Shown here in pieces: positions 11,260-21,700 of a stretch of 64,000 nucleotides of DNA (within the stretch, counting starts at the first letter, position 1; every line of letters begins with the position of its first letter). The position numbers were made by a program, and so were the translations under genes. This stretch comes from Rhynchopus sp. YZ270_cl-10 (lineage: Eukaryota > Euglenozoa > Diplonemea > Diplonemida > Diplonemidae): assembly GCA_964035575.1 (NCBI GenBank), contig OZ037923.1:1159047-1223046 (forward strand). The letters are read 5' to 3'. Under the pieces are notes generated by a model, which saw nothing but the letters and a program-made list of their open reading frames with translations, did not search any database and had not been told where the DNA came from.

Positions 11260-12559
11260 TATACGTCTATCTGCCATAACGCATGCTGGAGTGGTGCGGC
11301 ACTCAGTTTTTATTTTAAATACATTCAACTTCTCTTTTATTGTTTTTTTTTGAGGTCGCTACGCTATGTTTGTAGTGATTTTTTTGCACCTCTTTTTTTG
11401 AACTCCCTTTTTTGCTTCCTTTTATCTCAAGGTGACTAAGCACGAGAGGCTTAGGATCATCTTACAAACTTTTCTTTATTTTGCAGGTGTGGGTCCTGCT
11501 GTTGAACCGTTCAAAAAGAGCCTCTTGCATTTGCCAGGCAGCTGTGGGTGGCTCGGCTGTACTGTTCGTCGGCAGTTAAGAAGAAATATCTCACGATCTG
11601 CTCCATCCTGAACCATACGTTTGATTTTATTCAATCGAGCTGAATTATTTTGAAATGTCCTATCTCGTTGGTCTCGAAGAAAAAAAGTAGGCTCCAACAG
11701 ATTGTCAAAATAATTTTTTTAAAAAGTGAACAATTCTGTGTGCTGCGTTTGCACTTTAAACTTCCCTTGAAACCATACGATGTGAGTCCTTAATACGAGC
11801 ACATCTTTTGTCCGAGTTTTTTGAGGATGTATGTGCAGTGGTGCTCTTTCATCTTTCCTGTTTATGTGGTGTCATGTGATCAGTGTCATCAGAAGTGCAC
11901 AATATGAAGACTTGCGCAAGTGAAAAAAATACGGCAGAAACACACTGATAGGTGTGCTCGAGAGTGGTGCATTCCGTCAAAGTTTCTTTTATTTTCCGTG
12001 TCCAGATTTTGTGAAGGCTTTGGCACTAGCTGGCTTGATCTCACCATTTTGATTTTTTTTATTTGCTTTGCTTTTATCGTGCATGTGTGCACTTTTTACT
12101 AGCCCACGAATTCCTTGATGACCCGGGTCTTTGTTTGACGTTCACCAGGCTTAGTGTTCGCGCACCCAGATGCACACGCGGCGGGTTTTTCGTTGCGTAT
12201 CATCGTTTCCTTGTAACCCTTCTCTCTTGCCCCTTCCCAGCCCACCACTTCAAGATCCGTCTTTACATACGTAATACCTTTTAAAAGAAGACCTCCCCGC
12301 CCACCGATCTATTTTAACAACTGTTATTTGTTTTTCGGATTTCAGTGTGAGGTTTGTTTGTACTTTCCACTCTACCTGACCACAAAACACATCCACACAC
12401 CACAGACCATATCCTATACACATTGCTCTTATTCGTGACCACACATCTTTGTCTACACTAACCTAACCAAAGCAAAGAGGAGAACCACAAGCGAAGAGCA
12501 AACACAACACAACGGAGCCAGCAGCGCCAGCAGGTACGGTGGGAGCGAGGACAGCGACA
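11260..12559. other. Intergenic, no gene seen
   Basis: AT-rich DNA downstream of the 9-bp TSD. It holds the second recurrent hairpin motif (11431-11486) but no frame with host codon bias. The last ~100 bases are purine/CA-rich leader for the PB1 gene and contain CAG/GTACGG near 12531-12540, which could be a splice donor. Confidence 0.5.
11431..11486 (+). repeat. Recurrent 'TAAGC-ACGAGAG-GCTTA' motif, copy 2
   Basis: GGTGACTAAGCACGAGAGGC followed by TTAGGATCATCTTACAA, a T-rich tract and GCAGGTG. It matches copy 1 closely for ~37 bases, again with a GT...pyrimidines...CAG outline (55 bases from GT 11432 to AG 11486). The two copies bracket the Mutator-like element at 239 and 180 bases. Confidence 0.5.
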
Positions 12560-12979
12560 ATGACACACACAGAGGCAGCGACGATGCAGCTCTCCTCAGA
12601 GGGTGCGGTCGGGGTGCCGCTGAAGTTTGTGCTCGTGCGCGGGCGGAGGGTGGTGGAGCAGCGGCGCACACGGCTCCTCTGTCCGAGCCTGGAGGATGTG
12701 AAGGGGTGTGTGCGGCAGTGGGCGTGCGGGGTGTTCACGCTGCGCTACGTGGACGACGAGGGGGACCTGGTGACGGTGGACCTGGATGAGGAGTGGGCCG
12801 AGTGTGTTGCGCTCTGGCGGGAGGCACGTGGGGCAGACGACGCGGACGTGTGTGCACAACAGCGTGCCCTGCGTCTGGTGGTGACGATAGGTGCGCAGGA
12901 TGGGTCTGCAGTGTGTCTTGGCCAGCAGAGGCATCCGCCCCCTGGAGTTTGTGCTGGCGCAGGGGGGACCTGTAACTGA
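12560..12979 (+). CDS. PB1-domain segment of a PB1/Cys-His/UBA gene (copy A)
   Basis: 139 residues from ATG 12560 to an in-frame TGA at 12977-12979. Residues ~18-100 read as a PB1 domain: the basic start 'VPLKFVLVRGRR', then a helix, then 'FTLRYVDDEGDLVTVDLDEE', the acidic OPCA-type loop, then a final helix and strand. PB1 domains pair basic and acidic faces to assemble scaffolds such as p62/NBR1. The tail after residue ~110 (VCAG...TCN) resembles the start of the Cys/His module found downstream. Beyond the TGA the same frame is open straight into the next segment (13028-13624), so the two may form one gene read or spliced across this stop. Function as a ubiquitin-linked scaffold is inferred from PB1 plus the downstream UBA. 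Confidence 0.75.
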   Translation: MTHTEAATMQLSSEGAVGVPLKFVLVRGRRVVEQRRTRLLCPSLEDVKGCVRQWACGVFTLRYVDDEGDLVTVDLDEEWAECVALWREARGADDADVCAQQRALRLVVTIGAQDGSAVCLGQQRHPPPGVCAGAGGTCN

Positions 12980-13027
12980 CGGAGGTGTCACACGGTTGGA
13001 CTTGGACCACGCTGTGAGCAGAGACAC

Positions 13028-13624
13028 ATGGAGACTTCTGATGTTGAGGCTGCTGCACCAGCAGTGGTGGGTGAAGACGTGTCGCAGTCTGTGAAGGAAG
13101 TGAAGCCGTGCTGCCGTCGGAGTGTGAAGCACGCAGGTCAGCACGGTCCGCACTGCCGTGTGCACAAGAGGAAGAGTGCAGATGCGACTGAGGCTGTGGA
13201 GGTGCCGAGCCAAGAGGAGGAGGAGGAGGAGGAGGAGGAGGAGGACGTCACTGCTGGTGTGCCGGATGTAGCCCTGCTTGTGTGTGCTGGGTGCAGCTTT
13301 GAGGTGACTGGTGTGCACGCCACACACTGCTGTGTGAGGTGTGTGAAGCATGCAGGCCAGCACGGGCCACGCTGCGAGCAGAAGATGCCGATGGCAGCGG
13401 AGGAGGACGTGCAGGTGGAGGACGACGAGGATGAGGATGAGGATGTGGTTGTGGTTGCTGTGCCAGAGACAAAGAGGGAGCAGGAGGCAGCAGTTGTGTG
13501 TGAGGAGGACAGTGCGGGTGTGACTGCCCTGCGGAACATGGGGTTCGACATCACTGTAGACATGCGTGCTGTGCTTGAGAGGCACAACGGAGACGTTGCA
13601 GCTGTTTTGGAGGAGATGATGTGA
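13028..13624 (+). CDS. Cys/His-module and UBA-domain segment (copy A)
   Basis: 198 residues from ATG 13028 in the same frame as the PB1 segment; the frame is open back to 12980. It has two Cys/His modules, one shaped CC-RRS-VKHAGQHGPHC and one fuller CAGC...HCCVRC-VKHAGQHGPRC, separated by a poly-Glu tract at nt ~13216-13245. An acidic DEDEDED run follows. The last ~38 residues (from 'VTALRNMGF' to 'VAAVLEEMM') match a UBA domain: MGF loop, then a helix with H-N-G-D-V. UBA domains bind ubiquitin. The module is probably zinc-binding but matches no finger class I can name. It is about 85-90% identical in sequence to copy B at 31885-32646, which has an extra module. The order PB1, Cys/His, UBA recalls p62/NBR1-type autophagy receptors, but no LC3-interacting motif is evident. 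Confidence 0.75.
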   Translation: METSDVEAAAPAVVGEDVSQSVKEVKPCCRRSVKHAGQHGPHCRVHKRKSADATEAVEVPSQEEEEEEEEEEDVTAGVPDVALLVCAGCSFEVTGVHATHCCVRCVKHAGQHGPRCEQKMPMAAEEDVQVEDDEDEDEDVVVVAVPETKREQEAAVVCEEDSAGVTALRNMGFDITVDMRAVLERHNGDVAAVLEEMM

Positions 13625-13801
13625 TATTTTTGTTTTGTCATCTGGGATGGCCGTGGCATCGGTTCCCCTCGTATCAACACCTCCTTCACATGGTGTGGCT
13701 TGCTGTTCTAGAAGCAGGCGAGAGACACTTTAAAAATGTAGGAAGGTAAAATAAAGCAGGCATGGCCTATGCAGCGTGTGTGTCCAGCACAATTATATGA
13801 C

Positions 13802-15461
13802 CTCGTCCGGAAACCCCCCAGCCCAAAATCATCTATTTTGGCTCCACGTGGATCCCGAAAAGCTGTGGACTCAACATTTGCACTCAGGAACCTCACTGGA
13901 GGGTAGTAGGGTGGTTTGGGATGGTTTTGAGACACAGGTAAGGGCTGTCTGCTGTTTTTTCCATGAAAAGTGCCATATCACCACACAAAACACTAGGGAC
14001 AATGGTGGCCAGTAAAACAGGGGTTAGCATGAAAAGCTCCACATCCCTCCAGCACACCCCACCCTTCTGCACATGTCTCCTTGGTTCAACCTTGCCCATA
14101 TCGTGTTCATATGTGTCGATGTGACCCCGAACATCGTTCGGGTGTGTGTAGAACGTTCCTCCAAAAATGGGGTCAAAACAGTAAAATTACCCCATACAAG
14201 CCACTGTGGCCAAAAATACCCTAAAACCACCCTAAAATACCCAAAAATGCATACAATGCAACGAGGCCGGGTACGCCTGAAAATACTCGTTTCTGGAAAA
14301 TATATCTGAGGCGTGCCTGAGGCGTCACTGAGGCGTGCCTGAGGCGTACTCGGGATTAGGTACGTTTAAGTACGCCTCAGGCACGCCTGAGTATATATCA
14401 ACGTATAATTGCGTTTCAGGCGCCTGGTGTGTATTTCCCCCCCGCAAAAAGGGCCTCTGATGCATTTCCGGAGCGATCTGAAAAAATTCCGGGGTCGGAC
14501 AATTTTTTTGGCAAAAAATGCGTGACTTTAAGTTTGTACCAAAAACCAGGGGAAAGTATACTCGGTTTCATATTTCTGCTGTATAAGGCATGCCATGTAT
14601 TTCCTCCGCCCCCTGAAATGTGCTGAAATCAACTTTCGGTGTCCTGCTGAGAAAATTGCGGGGTCACAAGATATTTTTAGTGGAAAAATATCATGGTTAC
14701 TGCTTACAGTAAACTGCCTCCTAAAAAGAGGCTTCGCAGAAGATGAGTCATACCTCGGGTATAAAAAAGTCCTTTGGTCACCCCATAGTTGTACTAAAAA
14801 TAGAGCTGTGGTCTGTGGATCAAGGAGGCCTGTGTAAAATTCTGGGATCTCGATGGGATCTCTCTAGTGTTAGAGGGTCCAGCCTTGTATGAGCCTCTTC
14901 CGTCTTGCATCAAGTTGGGCCCCGAAGGGACCCAGTCGAAAAGCACCCCGAGATTTGTTTACAATGATTCTTGAATCAATGAAATACCCGAAGGTACCAC
15001 CAAAATATATATCACCAGCACCAAAGCTTAGCGAACCCTTTTCATTTTTTCGACTCGCTCGGCCCAGAGGCGCATTTTTCATCGTGCGACCCCGCATTTG
15101 AAAGATTTTGCTACCTCTGAATCGAAAACCACAAAATTTGGGGGTAAATACTTTTTTGTTCCTGACCAAAATGCTGGTAAGAAATATAAATATACCCAGG
15201 CGTGCCTGAGGCGTACTTAAACGTAACTAATCCCGAGTACGCCTCAGGCACGCCTGAGTATTTATTTTCAGGCCTTGGCGAGGCCGACTCGGCCTCGTTG
15301 CATTGTATGAAAATGAGTCAAAAAAAGTGTATTTTTGCCCAAAAGCCCCCAAAACCCGCCAGGAATATGGTTTCTGGGGTGGTTCTGGGCACCTATCGGC
15401 GCTAATTTCTGGTAAAACACCAAAAAATAGATGATTTTTGGCTGGGGGGTTTCCGGACGAG
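13802..15461. mobile_element. Inverted-repeat DNA element X
   Basis: Inverted ends of ~42 bp begin CTCGTCCGGAAACCCCCC (13802) and finish with the reverse complement at 15461. About 600 bp is its own sequence; the rest is element Y inserted inside it (14250-15309). No coding region and no clear target duplication were found, so the outer boundary may be a few bases off; similarity of the ends appears to run on weakly as ATATG outside the quoted start. Confidence 0.65.
14250..15309. mobile_element. Inverted-repeat DNA element Y, 6-bp TSD, nested in X
   Basis: It starts CATACAATGCAACGAGGCC and ends with the reverse complement CCTCGTTGCATTGTATG. A perfect 6-bp direct repeat AAAATG sits at 14244-14249 and 15310-15315. 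Sub-terminal GAGGCGTGCCTGAGGCGTAC repeats also face each other (14310-14395 and 15195-15260). The interior has no convincing ORF, so it is non-autonomous. A 131-bp relative with the same ends lies at 50717-50847. The 6-bp duplication with CAT...ATG ends is shared with elements at 26515 and 28926. Confidence 0.8.
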
Positions 15462-15747
15462 CCCATATGTTTCAACTCAATCCACTTTTCATGTGATAAA
15501 CGAGGTAGTGTTTTTCTTTAGGCATTTCCTTAAGGGAAACCTGAATACTTCCGAGCTTTCCCTGTGGTTAGTAGCCTTGTTTTCGCATAAAGACATGGAC
15601 ATCCCGCTACCCATTTGCTTTCAAACAACCACATACCCTTCCCATTCCCAACCCTCACCTCTCACAAACAGATCACAAATTGTCCCCCAACTTTTTTGGT
15701 TTTGTTATTCGAAAAGATAAGACACACGAAGGGGCTGCTCTGCAGTC

Positions 15748-18700
15748 ATGTTGCCGCTGCTTGCGTGCCTTTCGCTGGCAATCAATTGCTATGTTCGTAA
15801 TCGTGACCCACACGTAGACCTTACGAACGCGGGGTGCGAGGACATAGAGGAGGGGGAAGATTGCGAGAGGGGCTCTTCCACGTACGCATCCCTTCGAAGC
15901 TGCAAGTGGGTCGATGATGGGTTTGCCAGAAAAACGTGCAGGTCTGTGTGCGCTCGTTCGCACAAGCAGGCCGCTTGGAGTGATGATGGAACCCGGATAC
16001 TGGCACAACTTCAGAAAAACCACTGCTACGAACGAGATGGAGCGGACTCCGTCGGTAGGTGCATTGCATTGTCTTCCATGCAGGCGGGGTCTGCTGAGGA
16101 AAACAAACAGCTCTTTGATGATGGTGTTGAACTGAAGCGATATGTTGAGAAAATCAATGCACAGTCCCTAAGTCACCTGTCTACCACCAGATATACGTTT
16201 GACAATGACGAGCCCGAGACCATTAATCCTTCGGACCTTCCGGTTCTCCGGAACGGGTTTCCAAAGGGGGCTCAGGCGACCTTCACGTTTGCGGCAAATG
16301 AGCTCAGTGTGAACGCAAAGAATGCGCAGCTCGCAATCTCAACACAGGAGTCAAATGTCGTCGTTACAAATAATGGGGACGAGCTAATGAGTCTGGCTGA
16401 TAGTATCGAAATTGAATTCAAGGCTGGAGAGGATTATACTATTGCGCATTATTTTACGGTCCAGATTGAAAAGGTTGATGGAGATACTTATACTATTTTA
16501 CCACGGGGTAATCTTGAGGGGTTCGAAAAGATCTTGACTGAGAACCCTGAACGCATCATGACGCCTGTCTTCGGGGCTGTGACCGCAAACAATGTTTACT
16601 TCAAGACAGAAGAATACTTCATTTCACTCCGGGCACTTGCTAAGCTTGCGGAAGAGCAGAAAAACGGAAGAGCCGTCTCAGACGCCACACTTGAAGAAAT
16701 GACCAACCCAGTCATGTATTGGCAGGCCGATGGTCTGTTCGATATTCCGTATGTCGGGGAAGTAGGGACCGCTACGACGTCTAAGATTCGGAACGTTCCG
16801 GATAACGCCTACGAGAACATCCTCGAAACGTACCTGGACGATGTCTCCTCTCCGTCTGGAGGTGGGTCCTACAACCCCTTTGGGCGCTTTGCATCCGATG
16901 CCGGTATTGGAGTCCTTCTCATTATGGACGAGAAGGAGGAGAAGGAGAAATTTGAGGAAAAAATGAAGAAGACGATCGAAGAGCACGTCGGTTATCAGCC
17001 AGATCTTATTGAGTACCTCACCGAGGAACCCGACGCGGAGTCGACCTGGGTGCTGGTCTTCACCGGCACTCAATTAAAGATCTACCAGAAGAAGGCTATC
17101 ACAAAGACATACACTAAGAAACCCTTTTTCGACACGCTGGTGGAAGACGTGATGGACTTTGCCACCTGCACACAGGAAGTAGATGCGCTCAACGACCTGG
17201 TCGAGAGTGCGGTCAAACGCGATGAGTATGTTAAGGAATTGAAGCTTGCGGGCAAGCAGGGTGCAAAGAGGATCGGCACCGATGAAACAATGGGGGGGTC
17301 CTCCGCCAAAAAAGGGGCAGAAGCTTGCAAGAAAGGAGCAGCATTGCATCAGAAATACGAATGGCTGCACAGAGTGGGACACAGCCTTGCTGGCAGGCCG
17401 ACTGACAACCCGAAGAACCTGATGCTCGGGACGACCCACACGAATTCGCATATGATCACCTTCGAAACGCTCCTCTCCCAGTCATTCAAATACAATGCTG
17501 AAAAAAAGTTGCAACCGCGCCAGCTGTTTACGCAGGTAACGGACACGGTGATGAAAACGAAGGTGGATGGGAAGGATACAGAGACGACGATTCTCTTTGC
17601 CCCAAACAAGCTCGAATACGAGGTTAAGGCTGGCTCGGACACACTTGCTAAGCATGAGTTTGAGTTGATGGGAACGCTGCGCCCCGCTGTCATGCTGAAT
17701 GTGTATGTGTACAACTATTTCAGGCACGTATACGAATCTCCCGTGGACCCCAATCCAGGCAGCTCTCAGGCCAGTAATAAAAGAGGTCCGCCAGGGGACG
17801 CGGCAGATATGGGCGACCGTCGCCATAAGCGACAAAGGGAGAATCATCGTGCTGCGGCTGTGCTGTCAACAGACGCAACGCTGCAGGCTGCGCTGGGGCT
17901 CCAGTCGCTGACGCCGCTGTCCGCTGTGGCCAGGGCCGACTTTGCTGCAGAGTACGCAACGATGGCGCTGCTGTTCCCAGAGATGGACGCAACGTTCGCA
18001 GTGCCTGCGGTGGAGGCGTACACTGGCGCTGCTGTGGCGACGCTGGCGACGGGGGACGTGGCGCTGACAATGCACGCGCTGGTGGTGCCTGGGGACGAGC
18101 ACTACTTTGCGGTGTTCCGTGCACAGGGGACAGAGTCGCTCCTGCCTGTGCTGCCTGGGCTGACGTTCTCGGAGCAGCGTCTGCTGGTGATGCGCGACGC
18201 TGAGGGCACGACCGAGGTGTTCGTGTCGTGCACTGTTGTCGGGCTTGCGGACTCGTTTGCCTTTGTGCCTGGACTGGCGGCGCATGTGGGGTCGCAGTTC
18301 CTGAGTGCAGTGGACGTGACCACGCCTGTGGCGGGGTGGTACAGCCTCGCAGGGCTCAACTTCGACGCCTACCTGCGGCTCCGTGCACCACTGCAGCTGC
18401 CAAGCCCGCTGGCGCTCTTCTCTGTGGGCGACGTGGCCCTGTTCATCGACGGTATGTGGGTGGGTGTCAATGTCTTCACCTCGGCGGGGGGGACAAAAGA
18501 CCTGACCCCTACATTCGGTGCACGTGGGTGGCTGCGCTGGGGCACAGCACAGGAGGACGCGGTGTGGGTGGCTGTGCACGGCATGGTGCATGGAGGTGCT
18601 GGCAGCTTTTGGGTCGAGGTGCAGAACTGGGTGCACCCCTTCGGGATCGACGTGACGGTGACGAAGGCGTCGCTGCAGTTCGACCTGCCGTTCACAGCGG

Positions 18701-21700
18701 CGGAGATGCAGGTGTCGCTGGATCTGTGCAACATCTCTCTGGCAGGGGCGTACTCCACCACAGACGGCGTCGCACTGCGTGGTGAGGCAACGTGCGACCT
18801 GCAACTGGCGGACGTTGCTGCCTGGTTCGAGGCGCAGACAGGCACGACAGGGCTGAGCATCCCTGCTGAGATGCCGGACATGACGATCACGTCGTTTGGG
18901 ATGTCGGTGTGCCCACCTAACGGACACGTCTTTGCAAGTGGCCAGTCCTGCTCGTCGGGTGTGCAGCTGTGGGGGACGGCAGCCACACCGGGCGGTGCGA
19001 CAGTTGCAGTGCGCGTGCAGATGGACAGGAGCCGCCTGAGTGTGTCGACGACAGTGGCAGACTTTGCGGTGACGGACACGATTGTGCTGCGGAAGGCGCA
19101 TCTCGCGTTCTCGCTTGGGGGCGGTGTGCCTGCTGTGGTGCGGCTGTCAGCATCGTTGGCCCTGTCCTCTGTGTCGCTGTGGGTTTCGGGTGAGTACGAG
19201 GCCGGGAGTGTGTTCCTGCAGGCAGGGATCAGCGACGTCACGCTTGAGGACATTGTGGCGCTTGGTGCGGAGCTGACTGGCGGGAGCGTGTTCACAGTGC
19301 CGAGCGACATGCCGGACCTGACGCTGACGACACTGGAGCTGTCTGTGTGCACGTTCGAGGCAGACGCACGCTGCACGAAGGGGGTGACTGTGCACGGTGC
19401 TGCGACGCTGGAGGGGGTTGCGGTGGACCTGGTCATCACCATCACACCTGAGGAGATCAGCTTTGTTGGGACGACAGCGAACGTGGGGATTGGGGAGCTG
19501 ACTGTGGACACGCTGGCGCTGTCGGTGACGCTGCGACGTGGCGGGGGTGGCGTGTCACTGACTGCGGCAGGGGAACTGAAGGTGACGGACACAGTGACGC
19601 TGACGATCTCTGGGGAGTACGCGAAGGAGGGGTACTCGCTGGCAGGCGGCGTCGACGGTGCTGTCAAGGTGCGCGACCTTGTGGGTGCACTGTACACACC
19701 TGCACGTGGTGGCAGTGGTGCCGACACACCGACACTGAGCAACCTGCAGGCAACTCTGGCGAAGACGACGACACCACCACCTGCCACGTTCTCCGTGGGC
19801 GTGTCCGGACACGTGGCACACATGACGCTGGCAGGGATGTACGCCGCAATCACAGGGGACAACTTCCCTGATGTGTTCCCTGGACTGGGTGACCTTGGTT
19901 TGTCGGGTGCGGTGGTGTCTGTGCAGGTCGAGAACGGCGGGGTGGCGGTGTCTGTGGCGACGACGACACCGATGAGTGTGCCGCTGTTTGGTGGGGATGC
20001 GACGCTGGCGCTTGAGGGGTCGCTGGACAACAACAAGAAGGTGTCGGTGCTGGGGGTGCTGCGGTGGGAGGCGGACAGCGAGGACAGCAACTTTGCGATG
20101 CGCAGCAAGGAGGGGACGGGGCTTGAGATCAGTGCTGGCTGGAGGGACGGTGCTGTGGGGGTGAAGGCACGCCTGCCGCTGATGATCTGCATCCACGACT
20201 GCAGCAAGCCGCAGGCACAGAAGCAGATTGTGTACATCATCGGGGAGCTTGGGATTGAGATGAGTGGACAGGATGTGCTGCTTGGTGGGTCGTTGGAGAT
20301 GCAGGGGAAACTGACGAAGCTGTTTGGGGTGCCGATTCTGCATGTTGCGGACGTGCTGGTGGCCATCAAGGTGGAGCTGCGGACACGTCGTGTGGACGAG
20401 GTGAAGCTGGCGGGGAAGCTTGAGCTTGGGACCATGGACAACTGTGCGGTGGCGACAAGCACACGGTGCATCCGTGCTGAGGGGCGGCTGGAGATCTACA
20501 CGTCTGCCCCGCAGAACAACCTTGTGGAGCTGAAGATCAACTCGCTGACGCTGGGGGAGATGTGGGACGTGGCTGGGGACTGGATCACAGTACTGCGGTC
20601 GCTTCCGATGCCGTCTGTCCTGCGTGACCTTGGCATCCAGTACCTCGAGCAGCCTGGGCTGGTGTGTCCGGACCAGAACAACGAGGAGTGCTTTGCACTG
20701 CTGCGCTACCAAGCATCAGAGGGCTTGCGGCTGAGGGGGCAGATCAACTACTTCTTTGGCCTGAAGCTTGGTCTCGACATTGAGGTGGGTGCGTCAAGGT
20801 TCTACCTGAAGACGGTGCTGCAGGATGTGACGCTGCTTGGGATCTTCAAGATCAAGGATGCGATGTTTGAGGTGACGGACGCGCCCAGCTTCAAGCTGAA
20901 GGGCAGCCTGTCTGTGCCGGTGCTGTCGCTCAGTGCTGCGGTCGATGGGACGATTGACGAGCACGGGATACATATCGTAGCAGAGATGAACTTCTTTGGT
21001 TTTGTGAAGCCACGTGTCGATGTGTCCATCCCGGTTGAGGGAGGGTCCGCCAGACTTGCGATCAGCGACTTCTCTGTGGGGGTGGTGTCCATTAACGACG
21101 TGGTGGTGGCGAGCGACCTGGCGAAGAGGGAGGTGCTCCTGAAGGCGGACGTGTCGTTCATGTACTTCGCGCGTCTGTCGGTGTCGGTGGCGGTGAGTGA
21201 GCAGAAGGTTGCGTTCACAGCGACAGCGAAGACACCTGTGATGAACGTGGCGTGCACGGCCACTGCCTCTCGAGGGGGGGGGTTCAGTCTGAGCTTCTCG
21301 TTTGACTTTGTGCTGCTGGAGAACCTGGTCAAGGCGGCGAAGGCTGTGGGCAAAGCTGTTGTAGCTGTTGGGAAGGCTATTGCGAAAGCGGTAACAGCGG
21401 TTGTGGACTTCGTTGGCGGGCTGTTTGGGAAGAAGGAGGTGTTCGACACACCCGTACAGAAGGCGGCGTGCAGTGGCAACCGCGAACACGGGAATCTGTT
21501 GCACTCGATTATCTACGACTTCAGAGAGGAGGCAGACATTGACACTGAGCCGCATGCGTACCTCCAAAGTATGAGGGACCACCCACACCACAACAGCAAT
21601 ATCGAGCTGGAGCGTATGATGCACACACCCGAATACAAAGAGATGGTGAAACCAGGCTTCGACCGCAAGACGCGGAACGAGTACTTCACGGGGAAACCGC

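Noticed and set aside
12463-13585. Minus-strand ORFs opposite the PB1/UBA gene, also seen opposite copy B
   Set aside because: They are antisense to a well-supported gene; conservation between copies only reflects the + strand coding sequence.
18369-20471. 700-residue minus-strand ORF
   Set aside because: Antisense shadow of the G/C-ending codons of the gene at 15748; the same happens opposite 33113 and 41562. No domains are visible in it.
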